Shown here in pieces: positions 9,745-18,427 of a stretch of DNA of 64,000 nt. The stretch is from Hydrogenophilales bacterium 28-61-23. GTDB lineage: Bacteria > Pseudomonadota > Gammaproteobacteria > Burkholderiales > Thiobacillaceae. How positions within the stretch are numbered: the first letter of the stretch is position 1; each line of letters begins with the position of its first letter. The stretch is taken from assembly GCA_002281555.1 (NCBI GenBank), contig NCGJ01000003.1, positions 1 through 64,000 on the forward strand, read 5' to 3'. The position numbers were made by a program, and so were the translations under genes. The notes under the pieces are model-generated. The model was not told the origin of the DNA, did not search any database, and saw only the letters and a list, made by a program, of their open reading frames with translations.

Positions 9745-10395
9745 TCACCCATGCGCCAAGGTGCCCAAATCAGGCGCGCTGGCGAACAAACGTTCCATCG
9801 CCACCCGCGCCAATTCATCGGCTAGGCGGGATTGGCGGCCTTCGAAAGTCTGGTCCAGTTGCGCGCGGTTATCGGCCAGGCGCACGCGGATGCCACCCTC
9901 GCTCGGTTGACTGTGGCTGTTCAATGTCGCCTGGCGGCCGGGTGCGGCGCGCGCAACAATGTCCGGCCACACCGCAGCCAGTCGATGCGCGTCCTCGGGC
10001 CGCACTTCCGCCACCAGATCGCCCGCCGGCAGCGCTTGCGCCGCCGCCTTCAGCCATTGCTCGAGCACGGCGAGATAGGCGGTTTCATGCTTGACCAAGG
10101 CCTGAAACGCTTGCTTGACGCCGGACAAGGTCGCCTCGGTCAGCGCCCAGCGCAAGCGGTCGAGATCCGAAGCCAGACGGGTTTCCGCCGCCTGCGTGTG
10201 CCGGCGCACCATGCGCTCGGCCTCGGCCTTCGCGGCCAGCACCTCGCGTTCCTCGGCCAGTTTCAATTTGTCGGCCGACTCGGCCAGGATGCGCGCGCGC
10301 AGCACTTCGGTGTTCTGGTGTTGCTCGCGCGCAAGCGTTTCGGCCTGGCGCAGCAGCGCCGTTTCCAATTGGGTGACTTGGCTTTCGTTTTCCAT
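9745..10395 (-). CDS. atpE: V/A-type ATPase subunit E (peripheral stalk)
   Basis: The 216-aa protein starts with a long charged helix (ALLRQAETLAREQHQNTEVL on through EAERMVRRHTQAAETRL). It ends with the globular E-type domain containing GGIRVRLADNRAQLDQTFEGR. This is the stator subunit that pairs with the G/H coiled coil and holds the head still. Start chosen at the ATG at 10395, with AGGTGG just upstream; a GTG three codons earlier at 10404 is the alternative. Nine bases separate it from the stop of subunit F. Confidence 0.92.
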   Translation of the reverse strand: MENESQVTQLETALLRQAETLAREQHQNTEVLRARILAESADKLKLAEEREVLAAKAEAERMVRRHTQAAETRLASDLDRLRWALTEATLSGVKQAFQALVKHETAYLAVLEQWLKAAAQALPAGDLVAEVRPEDAHRLAAVWPDIVARAAPGRQATLNSHSQPSEGGIRVRLADNRAQLDQTFEGRQSRLADELARVAMERLFASAPDLGTLAHG

Positions 10396-10404
10396 TTTTT
10401 CCAC

Positions 10405-10737
10405 CTACCTCAATGCTTCCGGGCCCAGCACGGCGCGCACCACATCATCGACGGCGGGCGCGTAATCGTGCGGCGCGGCCAAGGGCGGCAATTCGGTGAC
10501 CACGATGCGGCCGCCTTCGTTGCGCAAACGGTCGAGCCAATGTCCGCCGGCATGGGCGAGATGGGTTTCCAGCAGCACCAGCGCTTCGTCGCCGCTTTTC
10601 ACCAGTTCGCCCAGCACTTCCTCCACCTTGGCCGGATCGGCATCGGGATGGACCTCGGCGCCGATCAGGCTGAAGCCTTCGGCCAGGCCGGCGCTGCCGA
10701 GGACAACCAGGCGAGCGCTGATGGCGGCGGTTTCCAT
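10405..10737 (-). CDS. atpF: V/A-type ATPase subunit F
   Basis: The 110-aa protein has the small alpha/beta fold pattern of V-type subunit F: RLVVLGSAGLAEGFSLIGAEV, a central EALVLLETHLA strand, and GRIVVTELPPL before the C-terminal helix. The subunit binds the central shaft D and can influence coupling. The length matches the family. It is placed between the membrane ring gene K (28 bases upstream) and E (9 bases downstream), as expected in such operons. Confidence 0.9.
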   Translation of the reverse strand: METAAISARLVVLGSAGLAEGFSLIGAEVHPDADPAKVEEVLGELVKSGDEALVLLETHLAHAGGHWLDRLRNEGGRIVVTELPPLAAPHDYAPAVDDVVRAVLGPEALR

Positions 10738-10765
10738 GTCTCGATACTCCGTGTTGGCGATCCGT

Positions 10766-11215
10766 TTACAACTTGCCGAGCAGCAGGATCGACATGACCA
10801 GGCCGTAAATAGCGATACCTTCGGCCAGACCCATGTAAATCAGCGTGCGGCCGAACATTTCAGGCTTTTCGGCGATCACCGCCAGCGAGGCGGCGCCGAC
10901 CGGGCCCAGCGCAATGCCGGCGCCTATGGCCGCCAGTGCGGTGGGCAAGCCGACACCGATCAAGGCCAACCCCTTGCCCATGGAGATTTCCATCAGCCCG
11001 GCGGCGGCAGGTTCCGCCGCGAGCACCTCCTGCACACCCATCATCAGGGTGCCGGCCATGCCCAATCCGAACAGCAGCACATTGGCCAACAAGCCGCCCT
11101 TGAGCCAGGCCGGAGGCGGCAACCGACCCGGTTTCCGGGGTTTCATTTCCAGCCAGACACCGGCGCCTATGGTCGCCGCCACGGACAACCCCATCAATGC
11201 GATCAACCAGTTCAT
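10766..11215 (-). CDS. atpK: V/A-type ATPase proteolipid subunit K (c ring)
   Basis: The 149-aa protein has four hydrophobic helices. The last hairpin carries IGAGIALGPVGAASLAVI, then EKPEMFGRTLIYMGLAEGIAIYGL. The glutamate in GLAEGI is the ion-carrying carboxylate in the ring. Gap-free alignment of this hairpin to sodium-binding F-type c subunits, from memory, puts Leu where those have the ligand Gln, and Gly after the Glu instead of Ser/Thr. That favours protons over sodium, but it is only an inference. The first helix pair (WLIALMGLSVAATIGAGVWL; LLANVLLFGLGMAGTLMMG) has no membrane carboxylate, giving one site per four helices. Confidence 0.93.
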   Translation of the reverse strand: MNWLIALMGLSVAATIGAGVWLEMKPRKPGRLPPPAWLKGGLLANVLLFGLGMAGTLMMGVQEVLAAEPAAAGLMEISMGKGLALIGVGLPTALAAIGAGIALGPVGAASLAVIAEKPEMFGRTLIYMGLAEGIAIYGLVMSILLLGKL

Positions 11216-11277
11216 TTGCTTCTCCTTAACGTTGAATCACTCAAAGCCGTACCCTAAACCGGCAACCAAAAACGTGA

Positions 11278-13185
11278 TCAATTCTTGCTTGCCCGCGTCT
11301 CCAGCCTGAGCGGCGCGAACTCCACACCGTCGCCGCTGAAAAATCGCGAAAAACCTTCGTAATACATCAGACGCAAAGCCTGGATGGCCACGATGCCGCC
11401 CTCCAGCACGATGATGACGACATTGCCCAGGACTATGGTGAACCCGTGGCCGGCGGCTTCCAGGCCATTGGCCAGGGTAAAAATCGCCAAAGCCAGCGCC
11501 ACATGGTTGAGGCTGAACGCGGCCACCCGCATGAAGGACAGGGTGTTGGCAAACAGGTTGATGCCGGTTTCCAGCGTCTCTATCGCCGTCACCAGCGCGC
11601 GCTCACCCCAGCCGGCGCGGGTTTCGAGCCATTTGAAGGCCGCCACCGTGACGATGCCGATCAGCGCCAGCGCGCCGGCCGGTTGCGCCAGATCGGCCGC
11701 GCCGGTCAGGCTGACCACGCCGCCGACCGCGCCAAGATAAAACACCAGCCCGGCGATTCCGGTCGAGTCGAACAGGGCTTCGCCGACTTTGCCGGCGCTG
11801 ATTTTATTTCCGGTATTGACCAGTAGCGTCAGGGTGATGAAACCAACACCGAAAGCCACCGCCAGGGTCAGGACACGAATCGGATCGTGCAGCGGCGACA
11901 GCCAGACCGGCGCCAGAATGTCTTCGTAGCCAAAGATGCTGCCGTAAAACAGGCCGAACAACATCGACGACGCCCCCGCCGCCATGCCGATCCAGGCCAG
12001 TCCGCCGACACGGCGGTACAAGGCGGCGGCCAGAAGCAGAATGACCGCGCCGTGGCCGATATCGCCGAACATGGCGCCAAACAACAGCAGATAGGTGAAA
12101 GCAAATGGCAACGTGGGGTCGAATTCGCCATAACGCGGCACGCCATAACTCTTGACCAAGGGTACGAAGGGTTGCAACCAGCCCGGGTAATGCACCAGCG
12201 AGGGCACCTTGGCCACCTCATCCGGCGCCGGCTCGCGCGCATCCAGCCAGTAACGGCCATGAAAACGGGCCTGCAGCGCCGCGCGCAACGCATTGAGCTG
12301 GCGGCGCGGAATCCAGCCGGTCATCGCGGCCAGGCCGCCCTTGCCGCGCACGCCGACCAGCGCCGCTTCGGCCAGCGGGCGCGCCAGTTCCACGCGCAGA
12401 CGCGCTTCATTCAGGCGCGGGCCGATGATGCCCCGCATCCCATCCATGACCTTGCATTCCGCGCCAGAGAGTTCTTCCAGCCGTTTGCTTTCCTCATCCA
12501 GCCAGCTGCGAGCTGCCTGCGGGTGCGTGCGCAACACTGCCGGGATCGGCAATTCGCGCCAGCCAGCCTGGGACAGCAGGCCGCGCACTTCATCGTTGCG
12601 CGAACGCGGGCCGGCGATGACGGCGAAGACCTGATCGCCGACAAGATCGAATTGCGAGACCAGCGTGCCGGTCATGGACAGCGCGTCGGACACGCGTTTG
12701 AGTCCGCTCGCCGGCAGGCTGCCGATGTTCACCGCCAACAGACTGTCGCCGCGCAACAGTTGCGCCAGATCGACATTCAAGCGCTCGATCTTGCTCAGTG
12801 TTTCTTCCAGCGCGGCCAGATGCTTGCGCTCTTCCTGGATGCGCTCCTCGCCTTCATGGCAGGCCAGGCAGGCGATCCAGATTTCTTTCAACCAGGCATT
12901 GAGTTCCCGCAAATCGGTCAACGATGGCGCGGCGGCATCGGCCGGAATTGACAGATCCTGGACATCGCCGCATTGCGCCAGCAGCTTGGACATCCGGGTT
13001 TCGGCCTCCATCCAGGCTTCGCGATAACGCTCCGCGGGCGCTTCCGGCAACAGTTCCGGCCCTGCTTCCCGCATGCCGGCGGATGGGTTGAACACGCCCA
13101 TGCGCGCCAATTCCAGCGCGGCATCCGGCGCTTCGGAAGCCAGCATGACCAGTTGGATATTGAGCAGCGGTTCGGCGCGGAACAT
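11278..13185 (-). CDS. atpI: V/A-type ATPase membrane subunit I (a subunit)
   Basis: The 635-aa protein has a long soluble, partly coiled N-terminal half (about 1-320). The membrane half begins near YGEFDPTLPFAFTYLLLFGAMFGDIGHG, a signature of the V-type a/I subunit. Several more membrane helices follow, with the conserved LSFMRVAAFSLNHVALA segment and GLEAAGHGF, which form the ion half-channels and contact the ring. GAGG lies 7 bases before the start at 13185. Length is typical for bacterial I subunits. Confidence 0.95.
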   Translation of the reverse strand: MFRAEPLLNIQLVMLASEAPDAALELARMGVFNPSAGMREAGPELLPEAPAERYREAWMEAETRMSKLLAQCGDVQDLSIPADAAAPSLTDLRELNAWLKEIWIACLACHEGEERIQEERKHLAALEETLSKIERLNVDLAQLLRGDSLLAVNIGSLPASGLKRVSDALSMTGTLVSQFDLVGDQVFAVIAGPRSRNDEVRGLLSQAGWRELPIPAVLRTHPQAARSWLDEESKRLEELSGAECKVMDGMRGIIGPRLNEARLRVELARPLAEAALVGVRGKGGLAAMTGWIPRRQLNALRAALQARFHGRYWLDAREPAPDEVAKVPSLVHYPGWLQPFVPLVKSYGVPRYGEFDPTLPFAFTYLLLFGAMFGDIGHGAVILLLAAALYRRVGGLAWIGMAAGASSMLFGLFYGSIFGYEDILAPVWLSPLHDPIRVLTLAVAFGVGFITLTLLVNTGNKISAGKVGEALFDSTGIAGLVFYLGAVGGVVSLTGAADLAQPAGALALIGIVTVAAFKWLETRAGWGERALVTAIETLETGINLFANTLSFMRVAAFSLNHVALALAIFTLANGLEAAGHGFTIVLGNVVIIVLEGGIVAIQALRLMYYEGFSRFFSGDGVEFAPLRLETRASKN

Positions 13186-13197
13186 TACATGGCCTCG

Positions 13198-14238
13198 TCA
13201 CATGACCGTTAGCGGCGCACGTTGCAGCGCGAAGCGGATATCGACGCCAGGCAAGCCTAGGTGACGACCGCGCAACACGGCGCGCACGTAACGCAAATCC
13301 CGCTCACGCAAGATAAGGTAAGCAAACGCGCGGCTGATCGTCGATGCGCCGGAATGCAGGATTTTCAATGCGCGTTCGGCCGCCACGCTTTCCATGCGGG
13401 CGAAAACACCGGGGATATCGCTTACCGATACCAATTGCTCACGCATCGCTTGCGGCAGTTTGGCCAGCACCGTGTCCAGACTGTCCTGCGCGGCAAGTTC
13501 GCGCAGGCGCGCGCCGGTCAGGGTGTAATGGGCGTCCACCAGCAGAAAATAAACCTGGGCTGGCGGCAGGTTGTAGTTGAACCGGTAGCGCAGCAGCCAG
13601 ACCAGATTGATGCGGTCGATCAAATTGGCCATCAGCGTGCGTAAACCCGGGCCTGAGCCGGTTTCCAAAGGCCGCGCGCGCTGGGCGAGGCCCTCGTAAT
13701 AACCGCGATCCAGCGCCGCATCGAGATTGAAGGGATCCCGGCTTTGCTCGAATGCGCGTCTGGCATGGCGCACGATGCCGGCATACGGCCCGGCCTCGAG
13801 TTTGCGCAGCAATTCACCGACATCTTCGGTATGCGCCAGCGCCTGGTTATCGAGTCGGCCGAACGAGCCCATCGGCGTCAACCGCGCCAGCAATGCGGCC
13901 GGACGTTCGCCGCTCATCTTGCCGCGCAACAGGGTTTTGACGTTGCTGACTTCAAATCGCGCGGTCCAGTAAATCAGGAAACTCCGCTCCGCGCCGGTCA
14001 GCGGGCGTATCAGCACCCGGGTTTCATCCAGGGTCTGGGCAATGATGCGCTGTTCCAGCGAGAGTTGATCGTAGCTGCCATCGCGGTTGCCATACCCCGC
14101 CGCCAATTGCGGCAGGCCTCGTTGCGCGAGCAGGCTAGCCATCTCGGCATCGGGCACGCGCAGCAAGGCGTCGAAGTATTCCGCCTGCCAGAGCCTGCCG
14201 GCGTAGAGACTGACACGTGTATTGAGATAGGCGGACAT
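13198..14238 (-). CDS. atpC: V/A-type ATPase subunit C (d-type, ring cap)
   Basis: The 346-aa helical protein matches the V-type C/AC39 family: AYLNTRVSLYAGRLW at the start, EVSNVKTLLRGKMSG in the middle, and DRINLVWLLRYRFNYNL later. The subunit sits on the rotor ring and links it to the central shaft. Start taken at the ATG at 14238, where the family similarity begins; a TTG at 14259 overlaps the stop of subunit G/H and would add seven residues. It is 12 bases upstream of subunit I. Confidence 0.93.
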   Translation of the reverse strand: MSAYLNTRVSLYAGRLWQAEYFDALLRVPDAEMASLLAQRGLPQLAAGYGNRDGSYDQLSLEQRIIAQTLDETRVLIRPLTGAERSFLIYWTARFEVSNVKTLLRGKMSGERPAALLARLTPMGSFGRLDNQALAHTEDVGELLRKLEAGPYAGIVRHARRAFEQSRDPFNLDAALDRGYYEGLAQRARPLETGSGPGLRTLMANLIDRINLVWLLRYRFNYNLPPAQVYFLLVDAHYTLTGARLRELAAQDSLDTVLAKLPQAMREQLVSVSDIPGVFARMESVAAERALKILHSGASTISRAFAYLILRERDLRYVRAVLRGRHLGLPGVDIRFALQRAPLTVM

Positions 14239-14255
14239 GATCCGAGCGGCGGCAA

Positions 14256-14573
14256 TCAAACAGCCGGGTCGAGCAGCAGGGTCAGCGCGGCGTCCACCGC
14301 CTCCTGTTCGTGGCGTGACGCCAGCTCGCGCAGGTTGCGTTGGCGTTCGTCATATTTTCGGGAAAGTTCGGCCACCGCCTGATCGGCGCGACCGTGCGCC
14401 TCTTTCAGAAATGGCGCGCGCAATTCGGCGCGATTGGCTTCAAAGCGTGCTTCGGCTTCATGCACGCCGGCCAGTGCATCGTCGAGCAAGCGTTGGCGCT
14501 CTAGGCTGGCGGCTTCGATGATGGCTTGCGCGCGGGCTTCCGCTTCCAGCAGTCGTTTGAGTTGGTCTTCCAT
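14256..14573 (-). CDS. V/A-type ATPase subunit G/H (peripheral stalk coiled coil)
   Basis: The 105-aa protein is nearly all charged alpha helix (MEDQLKRLLEAEARAQAIIE, then ERQRLLDDALAGVHEAEARF). This is the pattern of the stator subunit G (eukaryotes) or H (archaea), which winds around subunit E. It is the first ATPase gene of the run, only 26 bases after the small cysteine protein of the hydrogenase operon. The family is fast evolving, so the call rests on composition and position as much as on similarity. Confidence 0.82.
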   Translation of the reverse strand: MEDQLKRLLEAEARAQAIIEAASLERQRLLDDALAGVHEAEARFEANRAELRAPFLKEAHGRADQAVAELSRKYDERQRNLRELASRHEQEAVDAALTLLLDPAV

Positions 14574-14599
14574 TTTTCACTTTCAAACTTCTCTTCCAG

Positions 14600-14851
14600 C
14601 TAGTGGGTTGACATAGCCACGGGTAGGGCTTTATCCGGCGTCACGCCGAATTTGCGCCGCCGCGCCCGGCCCCAGGGGCAGCCGCCGAAGGTCAGGGCCA
14701 ACTCGGCTTTCTGCACGGCAACCGCCCAGGCAACTCCTTTACGTGCTCGCGTGCAGATCGGGCAACCGTATTCGCAATACTCGGGGTCGTTCAGATGCAG
14801 GATCGGCATCTTCCAACCGCCCCAACCGTAAACCCTTCCAGTTGCTTTCAT
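14600..14851 (-). CDS. Small cysteine-containing protein of the hydrogenase operon, unknown function
   Basis: The 83-aa protein is not recognised. It contains the motif C26-x3-C30-x2-C33 (EYCEYGCPICTRARKG) and a later GGCPWGR with a fourth cysteine. Four cysteines could hold zinc or an iron-sulfur site; this is an inference. A near-perfect ribosome-binding site, AAGGAGG, lies 6 bases before the ATG, strong evidence that it is translated. It sits between the hydrogenase large subunit (47 bases upstream) and the first V-ATPase gene (26 bases downstream). It does not match the rubredoxin-like HupI/HoxR pattern. The C-terminus is basic (RARRRKFG). Confidence 0.75.
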   Translation of the reverse strand: MKATGRVYGWGGWKMPILHLNDPEYCEYGCPICTRARKGVAWAVAVQKAELALTFGGCPWGRARRRKFGVTPDKALPVAMSTH

Positions 14852-14898
14852 GATGGGCCTCCTTGCCACGCCACCCTCCCCGGGTGAGGAGGAAAGCG

Positions 14899-16686
14899 TT
14901 ACTTCACTTTCACTTGCACCAGTTCTTCGCCATCCGGGTCGGTGACATGCACGGCGCAGGCGATGCAGGGGTCGAACGAGTGGATGGTGCGGAGGATCTC
15001 GATCGGCTGTTTCGGATCGTGCATGACATGGTTGTGCTGCAACGCCGCCTCGTAGGCGCCAGGTTGCCCCAGCGTATCGCGCGGACCGGCGTTCCAGGTG
15101 GAGGGCACAACGGCCTGATAATTGCTGATCTTGCCGTCGTCGATGTTGATCCAGTGGCTCAAGCCGCCGCGCGGCGCTTCCATCAGGCCAACGCCGTGCA
15201 TGTGGCTCGGCCAGGTGGCGGGGTCCCAATACTGGTCGTTGAAGGTGCGCACGTCGCCGGCCTTGATGTTGGCCATGAGGCTGTCGAACATGCCCTGCAT
15301 GTTGTCGGCCAGCAGCTTCGATTCCAGCGTGCGCGCGGCGGTTCGGCCCAGCGTGGAGAACAGCGCGGTGACCGGCACGTCCAGCGTCTTCAGCGTGTAG
15401 TCGACCAGTTCCTTGGTCTGCTTGTGGCCGCCGCATTCGGTATTGGCATACATCATCAGCACCCGGGCGAGCGGACCGACTTCCATCGATTTGCCCTGCC
15501 AGCGCGGCGACTTGAGCCAGGAATACTTCTTGTCGACATCGAGCAACTCATAGGGCGGTTTCGGGCCGGTGTAGTTGAGCTCGGTTTCGCCCTTGAACGG
15601 GTGCAGGCCTTGCGCGTCGCCCTGGCTGTACTTGTACCAGGAGTGGTTGATGAATTCCTGGATCTCGTTGTCCGCGTCCAGGTCGATGGGGTGGATCTTG
15701 GAAATATCGTGGTTGAGGATGACGCCGCGCGGGATCAGGTAGGAATCGGGCTCCCAGAAGCTCTTCGAGGGCAGATCGCCGAACGACAGGAAGTTGCCGC
15801 CGGCATCGCCGATGCCGCCCCAGTCCTTGTAGAAACCGGCGATGGCGAGCGTGTCCGGCACATAGACCTGATCGACGAATTCGCGCATCTGCTTGATGAC
15901 GTTCTGCACGGTCTGCAGGCCGACCATGTTGACTGCGGTACCCGACTGGCCGCCAACTCGCTTCTCGACTGCGGTATGCACCGAAATGGCGGAAGGCACA
16001 CCGCCGACCACAAAGTTGGGGTGTGGGTTCTTGCCGCCGAAAATGGCATGCAGTTTGACCACATCGCGTTGCCAGGCCAGCGCTTCCAGGTAGTGCGCCA
16101 CCGCCATCAGATTGGCCTCCGGCGGCAGTTTGTAGGCGGGGTGGCCCCAATAGGCGTTGGAGAAAATCCCCAACTGGCCTTGTTCGACGAAGGTTTGCAC
16201 CCGCTTCTGCACGTCGGCGAAGTAGCCGGGCGAAGATTTTGGATAGCTGGAAATGCTCTGCGCCAGCGCCGATGTCGCCTTCGGGTCGGCCTTCAGCGCG
16301 GACACCACATCGACCCAGTCGAGCGCGTGCAGGTGGTAGAAGTGCATGACGTGGTCATGCACATACTGCGCGGCGATCATCAGATTGCGGATCAGTTCCG
16401 CGTTTTTCGGAATGGTGTAAGCCGGAATGGCGCGATGCAGCGCGTCTTCCACCGAACGAACCGAGGCCAAGCCATGCACCAGCGTGCAGACGCCACAGAT
16501 ACGCTGGGCGAAGGCCCAGGCGTCGCGCGGGTCGCGCCCTTTCAGGATGATCTCGATACCGCGCACCATGGTGCCGGCGGAGTAGGCGCTGGTGATTTTT
16601 CCGCTGGCATCGGTTTCCGCTTCGATACGCAGATGACCCTCGATACGGGTGATGGGGTCGACAACGACGCGTTGAGCTGTGGTCAT
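14899..16686 (-). CDS. hynL: [NiFe] hydrogenase large subunit (uptake type)
   Basis: The 595-aa protein carries the catalytic Ni-Fe site. The N-terminal ligand motif RICGVC (C64, C67, with H71 three residues on) and the C-terminal DPCIACAVH (C574, C577, H580) are both intact. Fifteen residues follow H580 and should be removed by the HupD-type protease after nickel insertion. The N-terminus (RVVVDPITRIEGHLRIE) is canonical for group 1 uptake enzymes. In this Isp-type layout the large subunit is split from the small subunit by isp1, isp2 and a 148-aa gene. The protein reaches the outer face of the membrane bound to the Tat-exported small subunit. Confidence 0.97.
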   Translation of the reverse strand: MTTAQRVVVDPITRIEGHLRIEAETDASGKITSAYSAGTMVRGIEIILKGRDPRDAWAFAQRICGVCTLVHGLASVRSVEDALHRAIPAYTIPKNAELIRNLMIAAQYVHDHVMHFYHLHALDWVDVVSALKADPKATSALAQSISSYPKSSPGYFADVQKRVQTFVEQGQLGIFSNAYWGHPAYKLPPEANLMAVAHYLEALAWQRDVVKLHAIFGGKNPHPNFVVGGVPSAISVHTAVEKRVGGQSGTAVNMVGLQTVQNVIKQMREFVDQVYVPDTLAIAGFYKDWGGIGDAGGNFLSFGDLPSKSFWEPDSYLIPRGVILNHDISKIHPIDLDADNEIQEFINHSWYKYSQGDAQGLHPFKGETELNYTGPKPPYELLDVDKKYSWLKSPRWQGKSMEVGPLARVLMMYANTECGGHKQTKELVDYTLKTLDVPVTALFSTLGRTAARTLESKLLADNMQGMFDSLMANIKAGDVRTFNDQYWDPATWPSHMHGVGLMEAPRGGLSHWINIDDGKISNYQAVVPSTWNAGPRDTLGQPGAYEAALQHNHVMHDPKQPIEILRTIHSFDPCIACAVHVTDPDGEELVQVKVK

Positions 16687-16698
16687 GGTCGTGAATCC

Positions 16699-17145
16699 TT
16701 AATTATTCAAAAACGCTTCGAGGATGCGGTATTGCTCCCCGGCCTCTCGGTTCTCGGTACCTTCGCCGGTAGCGATGGTCTCGCAGGTGCGCGCCATGCG
16801 CGCTTGCATGGCGGCATCCCAGGCTAGATTGTTGCCGGCTTCGGCGGGCTTGACGCAGGCCACCGCGGCCTTGGCGACGAAATGGCCGGCCTGGGCGCTC
16901 CACTCGGTTTCCTTGCCGCACTGGGTGAAGCTTTCAACTCGCGCGGAGTTGGCTGCTTGCGATAGCACGGACAGTTCCGCGTCGGTGATGTCGGCGCGCG
17001 CCGCCGCATCCAGCGCGGCCTTGATGCGCACATCGTTGCTGAGCGGGAACACCCGTTGCACAAAGCGGGCGGCGACTTGCCGCTGCTGGATTGCGGAAAG
17101 GCCGGTCAAGACCGCCTTGAAATCCTTGTCGTTGCCGATTGCCAT
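16699..17145 (-). CDS. Unrecognised 148-aa protein within the hydrogenase operon
   Basis: No family is recognised. The protein is mainly helical and soluble with no signal peptide: MAIGNDKDFKAVLTGLSAI, RFVQRVFPLSNDVRIKAALD, and a C-terminus ENREAGEQYRILEAFLNN. Cysteines occur singly (QCGKE, VACVK, RTCET), so no cluster motif is evident. It starts 4 bases after the isp2 stop with its own AAAGGAG, and ends 12 bases before the large subunit, so translation is tightly linked. The position suggests a role in assembly or electron transfer of this hydrogenase type, but nothing in the sequence proves it. Confidence 0.72.
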   Translation of the reverse strand: MAIGNDKDFKAVLTGLSAIQQRQVAARFVQRVFPLSNDVRIKAALDAAARADITDAELSVLSQAANSARVESFTQCGKETEWSAQAGHFVAKAAVACVKPAEAGNNLAWDAAMQARMARTCETIATGEGTENREAGEQYRILEAFLNN

Positions 17146-17149
17146 GGTT

Positions 17150-18427
17150 TCAGGCTCCTTTCTCAGCGCTGGGTTCTGGAATGTGTTCGGCGATCATCTC
17201 GGTCAGGCCAACCACCGGAATATTCATCTGGTAATGCTCCAGGCCTTCTTCCAGAACGATGCGGCAGTTGGCGCATGCGGTGACCAGACGATCCGGCTTG
17301 ACCGCATCGAGCTGCGATTTCTTCTTCTTGAACGCCTCGAGACGCAATGCCTCGCCTTCCTCGATCGCGGAAGCGCCGCCGCCACCGCCGCAACACCAGT
17401 TCATGAAGCCGGCTTCGGGCATTTCGACGAAATTCTGCGCAACCTGGTTCATCAGGTCGCGCTGCTGCTGGATGACGCCGCCGCGCCGCGCCAACTGGCA
17501 CGGGTCGTGGAAGGTCAGGCGGTCGGTCTCGAAGCCCTCGGTCTTGAGCAAGCCCTGTTTCTGGAACTCGCCCAGCACCTCGATGATGTGCTTGACCGCG
17601 AAGGTGAACGGCCGGCCGATCAGGTTGGCGCCTTCCCAGCGCAGCGCGGTATAGGCGTGGCCGCATTCCGGGCTGATCACGGTCTTGACCCTGAGTCTTT
17701 CCGCGCCATCGACAATGCGCTTGACCAGCACGCGGGCCAGGTCGGAGTTGCCGATCTGCATGCCAGCGTTGGTCGCCTCGAACGCGGTCGAACACAAGGT
17801 CCAGCTCTTGCCGGCCTGATGCATGATCTTGGCGATGGCACCCAGATACTCGGGGAAATTGATGATTTCCATCGAGGACAGCATGACCATGTACTCCGCG
17901 CCTTCGGCATCGAGCGGAATCGGCAAGCCGTAATCGGCTTCGACGTGCTTCATCTGCGCCTTCACGGCCGGCAATTTGACCCCCATCGGACTGCCGATGG
18001 TGATGGTGCGATTGACCGCGCCTTTGATGCCTTCCGGCGCATGGCCGGCGGCGGACATGCCTTCACGGAACTTGCGCACCATGTAGACGATGTCGTTGCC
18101 GACCGGGCACACCACCGAGCAACGGCCGCACAGCGTGCAGGAGTTGTAGACCAACTCCTGCCACTCGGCCAATTCCGCGTCGGTCACCGGTTTGGATAGC
18201 CCGAACGTTTTGCCGAGACGGCCAAGCAAGGTGTATTCCTGCTCGTAAATGCGGCGCAGCGGCTCCAGCTTGTGGATCGGGGTGTATTTGGGATCGCCGG
18301 TTTCCGTATAGAACAGGCAGGCTTCGGCGCACAGGCCGCAATGCACGCAGCTATTGAAATAGCTGGCGATGGGGGCGTCGATGACTTCCTTGAGTACACG
18401 GACGCCTTTTTCTAATGACGCGCTCAT
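17150..18427 (-). CDS. isp2: Hydrogenase-associated iron-sulfur protein Isp2 (HdrD/DsrK-like)
   Basis: The 425-aa cytoplasmic protein has two ferredoxin-type [4Fe-4S] motifs: C27/C30/C33/C37 (SCVHCGLCAEAC) and C97/C100/C103/C107 (SCTLCGRCSVVC). The C-terminal cysteine-rich domain resembles heterodisulfide reductase subunit D and DsrK, with FHDPCQLARRGG and NWCCGGGGG. Together with Isp1 it is thought to carry electrons between the hydrogenase and the membrane or cytoplasm, as in Allochromatium- and Thiocapsa-type enzymes. It overlaps isp1 by 4 bases. Confidence 0.93.
   Translation of the reverse strand: MSASLEKGVRVLKEVIDAPIASYFNSCVHCGLCAEACLFYTETGDPKYTPIHKLEPLRRIYEQEYTLLGRLGKTFGLSKPVTDAELAEWQELVYNSCTLCGRCSVVCPVGNDIVYMVRKFREGMSAAGHAPEGIKGAVNRTITIGSPMGVKLPAVKAQMKHVEADYGLPIPLDAEGAEYMVMLSSMEIINFPEYLGAIAKIMHQAGKSWTLCSTAFEATNAGMQIGNSDLARVLVKRIVDGAERLRVKTVISPECGHAYTALRWEGANLIGRPFTFAVKHIIEVLGEFQKQGLLKTEGFETDRLTFHDPCQLARRGGVIQQQRDLMNQVAQNFVEMPEAGFMNWCCGGGGGASAIEEGEALRLEAFKKKKSQLDAVKPDRLVTACANCRIVLEEGLEHYQMNIPVVGLTEMIAEHIPEPSAEKGA

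Noticed and set aside
14600-14851. The 83-aa cysteine protein as a rubredoxin (HupI/HoxR)
   Set aside because: The two CxxC knuckles with the surrounding Gly, Pro and Trp pattern of rubredoxin are not present; spacing is C-x3-C-x2-C.
14863-16827. 654-aa open frame on the plus strand
   Set aside because: It lies opposite the hydrogenase large subunit and has the His/Gln/Arg-rich composition typical of an antisense shadow.
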